A stretch of DNA of 64,000 nt from Pseudomonas putida (lineage in GTDB: Bacteria; Pseudomonadota; Gammaproteobacteria; Pseudomonadales; Pseudomonadaceae): the NCBI RefSeq assembly GCF_026625125.1, contig NZ_CP113097.1, forward strand, positions 248,001 through 312,000. The letters run 5' to 3'. The notes beneath the pieces were generated by a model, which searched no databases, was not told the DNA's origin, and saw only the letters and a list, made by a program, of their open reading frames with translations. The translations under genes and the position numbers were made by a program. Below are positions 57,438 to 64,000 of this stretch, in pieces. The number at the start of each line of letters is the position of its first letter. Within the stretch, counting starts at the first letter, position 1.

Positions 57438-59801
57438 TCACTCTGTCGGCACCAGACGCAAGGTAGTGTGAGCCGGTATCACCCCCATCTGGGCGCGCTG
57501 ATATTGCCCCTCGATATAGCCTTCAGCCTGGTCCGAATAGTGGCGGTCAAACGGCACGCCACTTTGCCCGACCGGGTTGCTGGTCAAGGCCTGGCCAACG
57601 TCGGCGAAGTCGATCAGCCGTCGTGTCGAAGGCCCATACGTCACCGGCCACGGCGCCGGCCCGATTTTCGCTGACAGGTTATTGGGCACTTCATGGGTGC
57701 CTGGCGCGGCAAACGGGCCGACGTTGAACAGCAGGTTCAACGGTTTTTTAACACCCAGTGGATGGTTGTGCGTCAGGGTATGCGCCTTGCCCCATTGCCA
57801 GCTGGCTGGGTCTTTGCCAAAGGTTTCACGCAGGTGCGCGAGGGTTTGCTGCCAAGCGATGCGCACGATGGCAGTGCGGTCGGTACGCTGGTCGGCACCA
57901 CGCGTGTCCCACCACGGTGATTGCGAGTCCGCTGCCAAGCGTGGCAGGGCAGAGTCGATGGTCCGGGTACTGATGAGCACCGGGAACCAGGTGTCGCCCA
58001 GCTCGTCATGCAGCGCGGCATGGGCCAACTGGTAGAGAAACTGGTTGAACAGAGTGGCGCTGGTCGAGTCCAGCGGGTGATCTCCGCGCCAAGCGGCCAG
58101 TTGCTCGACCAGCTCCTTTTCCTCATCGCCCTGGGCGATGTCGCGCAGGGTCGCAAGCAGGGGCGCCAGGGTGCGTGGGCCGTAGTCATTGGCGGTGTCC
58201 AGCTGCAGCGCCTGGCTGTTCTGGGTATCCCACTTCACCTGCGGGTTGGCCAGGTGGCGCTCCAGCTGACGGCCCCGGTCCGGCAAGTTGTAATAGCCCG
58301 GTATCGGTACCGCCGCTGGCGGCTGGTAATTGGCTGAAACGATGTAACCGCTGGCCGGGTTTTCCTGCTGTGGGTTGACGCTGAATGGATAGAAACCCAG
58401 CTTGTCGGCCTGGGCGCTCGCGCCATCGAGGATGAACGACGGGTTGACGCCATCCGGGCGGATCGGCAGTTGCGCCGCCGCCCACCAACCAATGTCGCCA
58501 CCTGCACTGGCCCAGACGAAGTTGAGCCCAGGCGCCTGAACCATGGCCGCCGCCTCGCGCATCTTGGCAAGGGAGTCGGCACGGTTGAGCTGATAGAAGC
58601 CTTCGAGGATCGGATTCTCGGTTTCCAGAAAGGCCCACCACATGGCAATTGGCGTCGTGCCGGCGGTCGCGCCCAGCACGTCGTTGACGATCGGCCCGTG
58701 GGGTGAGCGGCGCAGGCTGATGACGACCGGCTGCTCGCCTTTGACGGCGATTTTCTCCTCAGTCTTTTCCAGTGTTCGCCATTGGCCGTTGACCATGACC
58801 TGATCGCTGTTTGCCGGGTTGGTCTTTTCCGCAATCAGGTCGACATCGTCGTTCTGGAACATGGTCAGGCTCCAGCCGAAGTCGCGATTGTGACCGAGCA
58901 GCGCGAACGGGTTCAGCGCCTGGAAGTAGCCGTACAGGTTGAACCCTGGCGCCGACAGCTCGGCCTCGTACCAGACGGCCGGCACCGCGAAGCTGATGTG
59001 GGGATCGCCGGCCAGCAGCGGCTTGCCGCTGCGGGTACGGCTGCCGGCCACTGCCCAGGCATTGCTGCCTTCGAATTGGGGAATGCCGGCATCGCCAAGG
59101 GCTTCGTGGCTGAGACGGGCGAGGGCTTCAAGGCCCTGCCAATCGGCCGTCGCCAGCGGGGTACCCAACGCGCCGTCAGGTTGCCAGTCGAGGTCGAACA
59201 TCTTCAGGTACTGCGGCCCGAGCTGGTCGCGGATATAGGTCAAGGCAGGCTCGGTGCGGAACGCGGCGGCAAAACTGTAGGCCAGGTAGCCGGCGATGCT
59301 CAGGGTATCCTCAGCGGTGAACGGCCTGGGCGTGATGCCGATCAGGTCGAACTCCATGGGCTTGGGGTGGCTCGCTTGCCAGGCGTTGATGCCATCGAGG
59401 TAGGCTTGCAGGGCCTTGTACGCGGGGGACTGGCGGTCCAGCCGCTGCACCATCAGCGCCGCTTGATCACGGATGCGCAGGCTGCGGAACAGGGTATCGG
59501 TGGGCAGCAGCTTTTCGCCCAACACCTCGGCCAGCTCTCCGCGGGCCAGGCGGCGCATGATTTCCATCTGGAACAATCGGTCCTGGGCATGCACGTAGCC
59601 AAGGGCGCGGTACAGGTCTGCTTCGTTCTGCGCCTGCAGGTGCGGCACGCCGCGGGTGTCATAGCGCACACTGACCGGGGCCTGCAGGCCGGCGATCGCT
59701 ACCTCGCCGTCACGCTGCGGCAGTTTGCCGTGCACGTACCAGTAACCGGCACCGGTGGCCATGGCCACTACCACGGCTAACAGGGTCAGGCTGCGCTTCA
59801 T
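57438..59801 (-). CDS. penicillin acylase-family amidase
   Basis: This 787-residue Ntn-hydrolase precursor has an N-terminal signal anchor (SLTLLAVVVAMATGAGYWYV). The alpha chain begins with PVSVRYDTRGVPHLQAQNEA and includes GYVHAQDRLFQMEIMRRLARG. The autocleavage site that frees the beta-chain nucleophile Ser is in EGSNAWAVAGS (about residue 245). Members cleave acyl-amides such as beta-lactams or acyl-homoserine lactones; which one applies here is open. The start at 59801 has AAGGAG; the frame to 59867 adds non-typical residues. It is divergent from the acetyltransferase gene. Confidence 0.9.
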   Translation of the reverse strand: MKRSLTLLAVVVAMATGAGYWYVHGKLPQRDGEVAIAGLQAPVSVRYDTRGVPHLQAQNEADLYRALGYVHAQDRLFQMEIMRRLARGELAEVLGEKLLPTDTLFRSLRIRDQAALMVQRLDRQSPAYKALQAYLDGINAWQASHPKPMEFDLIGITPRPFTAEDTLSIAGYLAYSFAAAFRTEPALTYIRDQLGPQYLKMFDLDWQPDGALGTPLATADWQGLEALARLSHEALGDAGIPQFEGSNAWAVAGSRTRSGKPLLAGDPHISFAVPAVWYEAELSAPGFNLYGYFQALNPFALLGHNRDFGWSLTMFQNDDVDLIAEKTNPANSDQVMVNGQWRTLEKTEEKIAVKGEQPVVISLRRSPHGPIVNDVLGATAGTTPIAMWWAFLETENPILEGFYQLNRADSLAKMREAAAMVQAPGLNFVWASAGGDIGWWAAAQLPIRPDGVNPSFILDGASAQADKLGFYPFSVNPQQENPASGYIVSANYQPPAAVPIPGYYNLPDRGRQLERHLANPQVKWDTQNSQALQLDTANDYGPRTLAPLLATLRDIAQGDEEKELVEQLAAWRGDHPLDSTSATLFNQFLYQLAHAALHDELGDTWFPVLISTRTIDSALPRLAADSQSPWWDTRGADQRTDRTAIVRIAWQQTLAHLRETFGKDPASWQWGKAHTLTHNHPLGVKKPLNLLFNVGPFAAPGTHEVPNNLSAKIGPAPWPVTYGPSTRRLIDFADVGQALTSNPVGQSGVPFDRHYSDQAEGYIEGQYQRAQMGVIPAHTTLRLVPTE

Positions 59802-59887
59802 CGAGGCTCCTTGTGCATTCGAGCGGAAATTGTGGTCCGATCTTCGGCGGATTTGCGCAAAGAGCATAGCCCTCTAGAGGAGTTTCC

Positions 59888-60439
59888 ATGTTTCTCAGCG
59901 AAAAACAGAAAATGCTTAGTGGTCAGCTCTACCATGCCGGCTGCCCCGAGTTGCAGGCCGAGCAAATCGCCACCAAGCACTGGATGCAGCGCTACAACAC
60001 CAGCGTCGACCTGCTTAACGAAGCCCGCAACGGCTTGCTTGCCGAGCACTTCGGCCATGTGGGCGAAGGCACGGTCATTCGCCCACCGTTCTATTGCGAC
60101 TACGGCTACAACATCAGCGTCGGCCGCAATACCTTCATGAATTTCAACTGCGTGATCCTGGACGTGCTGCCGGTACGTATCGGCGATGATTGCCAGATCG
60201 GCCCGGCGGTGCAGATCTACACCGCCGATCACCCGCTAGACCCTGAAATTCGGCGTACCGGGCTGGAGAGCGGAAGGCCAGTGACCATCGGCAACAACGT
60301 GTGGATTGGTGGCGCGGCGGTCATCCTGCCGGGGGTGAGCATTGGCGACAATGCCGTGGTCGGTGCAGGTAGCGTGGTGACCCGCGATGTGCCGGCGGGT
60401 GTGACGGTGGTGGGGAACCCGGCGCGGGTGCGAGGGTGA
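59888..60439 (+). CDS. maa: maltose O-acetyltransferase-type hexapeptide transferase
   Basis: This 183-residue cytosolic enzyme has an N-terminal Mac domain (about 5-55; SEKQKMLSGQLYHAGCPELQ) and a left-handed beta-helix of hexapeptide repeats (about 60-180). The catalytic His is in YTADHPLDPE, with the late motif IGNNVWIGGAAVILPGV. It acetylates sugars from acetyl-CoA. GAGGAG lies 8 bp upstream of the ATG. Confidence 0.9.
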   Translation: MFLSEKQKMLSGQLYHAGCPELQAEQIATKHWMQRYNTSVDLLNEARNGLLAEHFGHVGEGTVIRPPFYCDYGYNISVGRNTFMNFNCVILDVLPVRIGDDCQIGPAVQIYTADHPLDPEIRRTGLESGRPVTIGNNVWIGGAAVILPGVSIGDNAVVGAGSVVTRDVPAGVTVVGNPARVRG

Positions 60440-60446
60440 TATGAAA

Positions 60447-60471
60447 AGCCCTGCGGTGTTGCCGCGGGGCT
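60447..60471. terminator. terminator between maa and bacteriocin operon
   Basis: AGCCC/GGGCT and GCGG/CCGC form an interrupted stem. On the minus strand a short T-run follows, so it best serves the immunity gene; it may also serve maa. Confidence 0.65.
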
Positions 60472-60476
60472 CGGTG

Positions 60477-60752
60477 TCAGGCAGGTTTGAAGCCGGGTTT
60501 GCCGTTGGCGGCGCGCCATTCTTTTATACGGTTTACGATGCCTCGAGGGCTCTTGTCCGAGTTTGCTGGAGGCCTAGTAAGGACGTCTGCTCCATCTGGG
60601 TGCTCTGTGATTGTTCTAAAGTTGAAAACAATCATGTCTCGAAAACTTTCCAACTCAGCGCCGCGACGGCCTGCGCGATTCTCGTATAGCTCTGTTATGA
60701 GTGTGAGGAACTCATCTTCTGTGTAATCCTCCAATTTTTCCTTGAGGGTCAT
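60477..60752 (-). CDS. Im9-like bacteriocin immunity protein
   Basis: This 91-residue cytosolic four-helix protein has the colicin E/pyocin immunity pattern: LEDYTEDEFLTLITELYEN, ITEHPDGADVL and IVNRIKEWRAANGKPGFKP (in parts). It should bind and block the DNase domain encoded just upstream. The ATG at 60752 overlaps the bacteriocin stop (ATGA). The helix III hot spot, DLIYYP in Im9, reads DVLTRP here, so the two conserved tyrosines are replaced. The gene is visibly AT-richer than its neighbours. Confidence 0.9.
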   Translation of the reverse strand: MTLKEKLEDYTEDEFLTLITELYENRAGRRGAELESFRDMIVFNFRTITEHPDGADVLTRPPANSDKSPRGIVNRIKEWRAANGKPGFKPA

Positions 60753-62941
60753 TGATTGCTCTCCTTGTGGTGATCAATATGAACTCGAGGCGTCATGAGC
60801 AATAGATTGTCCAAATCATACACAGCGCCACCGTTTGCGATTTCATGCTTGTGATGGATCTCTATTTTTGTCCGTCTTCCTACCCAATGGCTCTCGGGTG
60901 CGAATGGAGCAAGTCCGTTACGCATGTTGTCAGCGTCCAGCAGTTCTAGATATTGCTTGAACTCCTCATCTACAGCAATTTCCAACCATATCGCTTCTCT
61001 AAGTTTATCGAACCTGCTGAACCTTCGCCCCCTCAGCCTTTCCGCAATTCTTGCAGGAATCGGCGCCCCTGCTGCCGTGCTAGCGGCATCTAGCACCCTG
61101 TTTGGGGTAACTGCACCATTCCCACTGGCGACCCCCGGCAGATACCGTGGGCTGCGCAACATCACATAGATCGGTGCTAATCCCGAGTCTGCGGGGAAGA
61201 TGATGACGTAGTCATCGATCTGCAGGTCGGGCAGTTCGGGGAAGGTTCGAATATCAGGCTGCGGCGGGACGATGATGTTGCCCGGTAGGTGCTTGGGCAG
61301 GTCTTCGACGATGGGGGCGCCCGGGGTGAAGCTGCTGTTCTTGGGGTTGACGGTGCCCAGGGTCGATGGCGGCGTTGCCGGGTGCCACAGCAGTGTTGCA
61401 CCGCCCGGCCCTTCAGCGGTGAAGCGATAGGCGCCCTGAGTCGTATCCCACTGGGCCTGGCGCACACGTACTTCACGCAGCAGGCTGCTGCCGTCCGTGG
61501 CTGCCAGGTACACCTCAGTCTGGGTCCCCTCGGGCACGGCATTCATCCGCAGCGGTAGCTCAAGGGTCTGGCCAACCTTGCGGTTCGCCTCATGGGTGAG
61601 GTCTGCACCGGGCGTCAACAGGACGAGCGGGACTGTGACCCCCATGCGTTCGCCATCGCCCAAGCGGGCGGCATAAAGCAGCAATGTCAAGTACTTGGCC
61701 GCACCGGGTAGCAGCCGCAGCGCAGCGTTGCCGATGGCGGTGCCCAGCGCCTCCCAGATGGGTTCGAAGTGCGCCGTGCCGCCGCGTGAGGTGGTCACTA
61801 CCAGCGGGTGATGGGTGCTAGCGACCCAGGCATTGAAGGTGACAGGGGTATTGCTCGGCGTACGTCCCGTCAGCGTGCTGAGCAGAGCCTGCTCATCGAA
61901 GGCGGCTTCAACGGCATTGTTCGCCTGCAGATGCAACTGCTTCCCGACGGCCTCCACGGTCGCTGAGGTACGAGCATGCTCGGCAGCGTGGGCAGATGCC
62001 TGGGCCTGCAAGGCAGCCGCTTGGGCCCTGTGAGCTTCGGTGGCCCGGGGACCATGAAACTTCAGGTCGAAGTCGAGCCGCGAAATGTCCGTTGCCAGAC
62101 GCCGATATTGCACACGCTGGTAGTTACCTGCGGCGTGTCGGCGTTCACGTGTCTTGAGCAGGTCGGATGTTTCCCGCACTAGCTCCCGGCTATGCTCCAG
62201 TGCCGCGGTTTGGGCGATGTCATCATGCCGGTGCCGCCCGAAGGCCGTGAGCATGCGCTGTAGCGTGCTGTTCGCTTCTTTTAGCTCGTGATCGGCAGTG
62301 AGCGTGCGGACGATTGCCTGCTCGACCCGGTCCACTGACAGGGCGATGCTGCTGTTACTGTTTTCTCTGGCTCTGGCGCTTGACAGGTTGCTGCGCAGGA
62401 CGTGTTGGCGCCGGACCAGTTGGCTGTGCTGTTGTTCGAGGTACTTGACCTCGAATGCAGCCCGGTAGGACGCGAGCCAGGCCTCGCGGGGATCGGCCTG
62501 GGCTCCCAGCGCGCGGCCCGCGGCCAGGAACTCGCGAAAGGTGCGATGTTCTGGATCTGTGCCAAAGAAACGGTTGGCTTGCTGGCGCGCAGCTTCCAGG
62601 CGTGGGCCCAGTTGTGCCTGTAGCTGGTTGACCACCGTGATTCTGCGCTCGATGGCCTGGGACTCGCTGAGGCCGGCCAGTGAGCCTGCCTGTGCGAGAA
62701 TGGTCTGATCCAAGTCTGGTTCGAGCTTGGCCTGGCGCTGTTCGTGCTGTTGCTTGACCGTTTTCTTGTCGTTCTCGATCTGCGGTACCAGGTCTATTAC
62801 CAGGCTGCCTGGGCGGAGAGTGGATACGAGGTGATGCGGGGGAATGCGGTTATGGCCCCAGAGAACCTGAGGGCCCAGGTATTGAATTCGGGTGCTGCCT
62901 ACGTGGCTGTTGGGTAGTTCGGTGAATCCTTGGCGCGACAT
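60749..62941 (-). CDS. HNH-DNase S-type pyocin/colicin-like bacteriocin
   Basis: This 730-residue toxin has a short N-terminal segment (1-60), a long helical coiled-coil region (about 60-330), an S-type pyocin translocation domain (about 400-590) and a C-terminal colicin-E9-like DNase (about 600-730). The DNase has PIPARIAERLRGRRFSRFDK, KIEIHHKHEIANGG, VYDLDNLLLMTP and HIDHH, so the HNH His and Asn residues are intact. It kills related bacteria by cutting DNA and needs the downstream immunity protein. No lysis gene is adjacent. The DNase end is AT-richer than the rest. GGAG precedes the ATG. Confidence 0.9.
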   Translation of the reverse strand: MSRQGFTELPNSHVGSTRIQYLGPQVLWGHNRIPPHHLVSTLRPGSLVIDLVPQIENDKKTVKQQHEQRQAKLEPDLDQTILAQAGSLAGLSESQAIERRITVVNQLQAQLGPRLEAARQQANRFFGTDPEHRTFREFLAAGRALGAQADPREAWLASYRAAFEVKYLEQQHSQLVRRQHVLRSNLSSARARENSNSSIALSVDRVEQAIVRTLTADHELKEANSTLQRMLTAFGRHRHDDIAQTAALEHSRELVRETSDLLKTRERRHAAGNYQRVQYRRLATDISRLDFDLKFHGPRATEAHRAQAAALQAQASAHAAEHARTSATVEAVGKQLHLQANNAVEAAFDEQALLSTLTGRTPSNTPVTFNAWVASTHHPLVVTTSRGGTAHFEPIWEALGTAIGNAALRLLPGAAKYLTLLLYAARLGDGERMGVTVPLVLLTPGADLTHEANRKVGQTLELPLRMNAVPEGTQTEVYLAATDGSSLLREVRVRQAQWDTTQGAYRFTAEGPGGATLLWHPATPPSTLGTVNPKNSSFTPGAPIVEDLPKHLPGNIIVPPQPDIRTFPELPDLQIDDYVIIFPADSGLAPIYVMLRSPRYLPGVASGNGAVTPNRVLDAASTAAGAPIPARIAERLRGRRFSRFDKLREAIWLEIAVDEEFKQYLELLDADNMRNGLAPFAPESHWVGRRTKIEIHHKHEIANGGAVYDLDNLLLMTPRVHIDHHKESNQ

Positions 62942-63026
62942 ACAGTTTCTCCATTGATCTGTATGTCGTCAGGCTAAAAATTGTCCTCCGGGGTAACGCT
63001 GTAGATATCTATCGGACACCCGCTAT

Positions 63027-63590
63027 CTACCAGGGGCAATAGCACCCTACGGCCAAGGTATCGGTGGCCTGCACGGGTCGTGATGCGAGCAACGCCTTGA
63101 TGATCGGTTCGATGAAGCTGTTGCTGGCATTGCACACTGCGCCTTCGCTGTAAGGGCCGAAATAGGCGAGGTTGCCCTGGTGGTCCCAGATGGCCACGGC
63201 GGGGGAGGCGGGCAGGTGTTCGCTGCCTGGCACGTTGGCGATGGGCTGCAGGCTGTTCAGGTTGGCGGGCAACAGGCCGTGGCTGCCGGGCTTTTGCAGC
63301 ACGTGGAAGGCCACGTCCTGGCTGGCGAACTGGCTGACCAGGTCGCCCAGGTGCTGCTGGTTGCTGACGTTGCACGGGCAGGCAGGGTCCCAGAAATGCA
63401 CCACGCGGATCGGGCCGGGGCCGGCCAGCTCGGCGGGGAGCTGCAGCTGGCTGCCATTGAACAGCGTGACCTGGTTGCCGAACGGGCGCAGGTAGCGGGC
63501 CTGGAAGGTGGTGTAGGCCTGCCAGAGGATGACGGCGCCAACCAGCAAGGCAATTACCGCGCTCAGCGGTTTGATGATTCGGCTATTCAT
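63027..63590 (-). CDS. DUF6436-type thioredoxin-like membrane-anchored protein
   Basis: This 187-residue protein has an N-terminal TM anchor (about 7-27, LSAVIALLVGAVILWQAYT) and a periplasmic thioredoxin-like domain. The CPCN motif after VVHFWDPA replaces the usual CxxC, and two more Cys occur near the end (GCYCPW). It may be a disulfide or copper-handling protein; function is unproven. The start at 63590 gives the TM anchor; the frame to 63677 adds unlikely residues. The bacteriocin gene follows on the same strand after 85 bp. Confidence 0.75.
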   Translation of the reverse strand: MNSRIIKPLSAVIALLVGAVILWQAYTTFQARYLRPFGNQVTLFNGSQLQLPAELAGPGPIRVVHFWDPACPCNVSNQQHLGDLVSQFASQDVAFHVLQKPGSHGLLPANLNSLQPIANVPGSEHLPASPAVAIWDHQGNLAYFGPYSEGAVCNASNSFIEPIIKALLASRPVQATDTLAVGCYCPW

Positions 63591-63735
63591 GACCAGTCGG
63601 TGGACCTTTGTGGGAGCGGGCCAGCATTCAGGCTTTGTGCAGGACAGGGGCTGCTCAAAGGTGAGCAAGCTTGCCACGACGCCGCCCAGAGCTGAAGATT
63701 CCAGATCAATACTTGCATCAATGTGGATGTGCTCG

Positions 63736-64000
63736 ATGCCCGCTGCTTTTCACCCCGACCTCCTGCGCACCCACCTGGCGCCGCTGGCCGCTCGTCAGCC
63801 GTTGACGAACCAGGCGCAGGACTACCAGCGCTTCTACGGCCTGAACTTGCCGGCACACAGCTGGCTGGGCGGGTTCCAGGCGGCGGGCTTCGACCTGGTC
63901 GGGCAGGCCTGGTTGCCCGAACAGCCCATCGCCACGCTGTTCTTGCTGCACGGCTACTACGACCACATGGGTCTCTACCGGCATGTGATCGAGTGGGCAC
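63736..64000 (+). CDS. alpha/beta hydrolase (partial, C-terminus beyond window)
   Basis: The first 88 codons are seen. They read AAFHPDLLRTHLAPLAARQP, then YGLNLPAHSWLGGF, and TLFLLHGYYDHMGLYRHVIE, where the HGYYDH turn resembles the oxyanion-hole region of lysophospholipase/monoacylglycerol lipase-type (S33) hydrolases. The nucleophile lies beyond base 64000. In-frame ATGs also occur at 63721 and 63727; none has a strong Shine-Dalgarno, so the start is uncertain. It is divergent from the DUF6436 gene. Confidence 0.75.
   Translation, partial: MPAAFHPDLLRTHLAPLAARQPLTNQAQDYQRFYGLNLPAHSWLGGFQAAGFDLVGQAWLPEQPIATLFLLHGYYDHMGLYRHVIEWA

Noticed and set aside
62999..63015. CTGT...TATC palindrome near the bacteriocin gene as a LexA box
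   Set aside because: Only one CTGT half-site fits; the other end lacks ACAG, and it overlaps the region next to the DUF6436 stop.

Overview
The window is a 64 kb chromosomal segment from a gamma-proteobacterium of the genus Pseudomonas, most probably the P. putida group. This rests on the high GC content, Pseudomonas-type short repetitive palindromes (REPs), the cyaA / argH-algR-hemCDXY-dsbB-algQ-algP neighbourhood, and a polyamine (spu) locus next to argA and argE. No rRNA, CRISPR array, insertion sequence or prophage was seen. One tRNA gene, tRNA-Arg(CCG), is present. Species assignment is inference; no database search was possible.

Layout. 0-5.2 kb: partial phosphodiesterase of the PI-PLC type, class I adenylate cyclase (cyaA), two small conserved proteins and a glutathione S-transferase. 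5.3-15.9 kb: argH, divergent to algR and the haem genes hemC-hemD-hemX-hemY, then a DsbB-type thiol oxidase, algQ (Rsd-like), a lipid-independent periplasmic FKBP, the histone-like algP and a TIGR02444 protein. The kinase gene algZ, expected between argH and algR, is missing. 15.9-22.8 kb: ABC-F ATPase, LysE exporter, slipin/NfeD pair, YbaK, DUF2789, an unknown membrane protein and a CBS protein. 23.0-27.1 kb: an unrecognised three-gene envelope operon (OmpA-like lipoprotein, five-TM protein, secreted VWA-like protein), followed by tRNA-Arg. 27.2-32.3 kb: ACT-like protein, Lrp/AsnC regulator, CYTH/CHAD protein, argE, two minute leader ORFs and argA.

32.4-42.6 kb: a polyamine catabolism and uptake locus (spuI divergent to spuBCDEFGH, without spuA). 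Hairpins sit at the spuB/C, C/D, D/E and E/F junctions. 42.8-48.0 kb: a TriABC-like RND efflux operon with two adaptor lipoproteins. 48.2-57.2 kb: a sulfur-scavenging block consisting of oscA, sbp-cysTWA, its own tonB-exbB-exbD set, an alpha/beta hydrolase, a SfnR-like sigma-54 activator lacking a DNA-binding domain and with an altered GAFTGA loop, and a MetQ-type binding protein. AT-rich, CysB-site-like upstream regions recur through this block.

57.4-64 kb: penicillin-acylase-family amidase, maltose O-acetyltransferase, an HNH-DNase bacteriocin with its Im9-like immunity protein (AT-richer than its surroundings, with an altered interface motif), a DUF6436 thioredoxin-like protein and a partial alpha/beta hydrolase.

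The strongest candidates for something undescribed are the 23-27 kb envelope operon, the orphan AlgR with a remodelled receiver, the stripped-down sulfur enhancer-binding protein and the Arg-Arg leader in front of argA.
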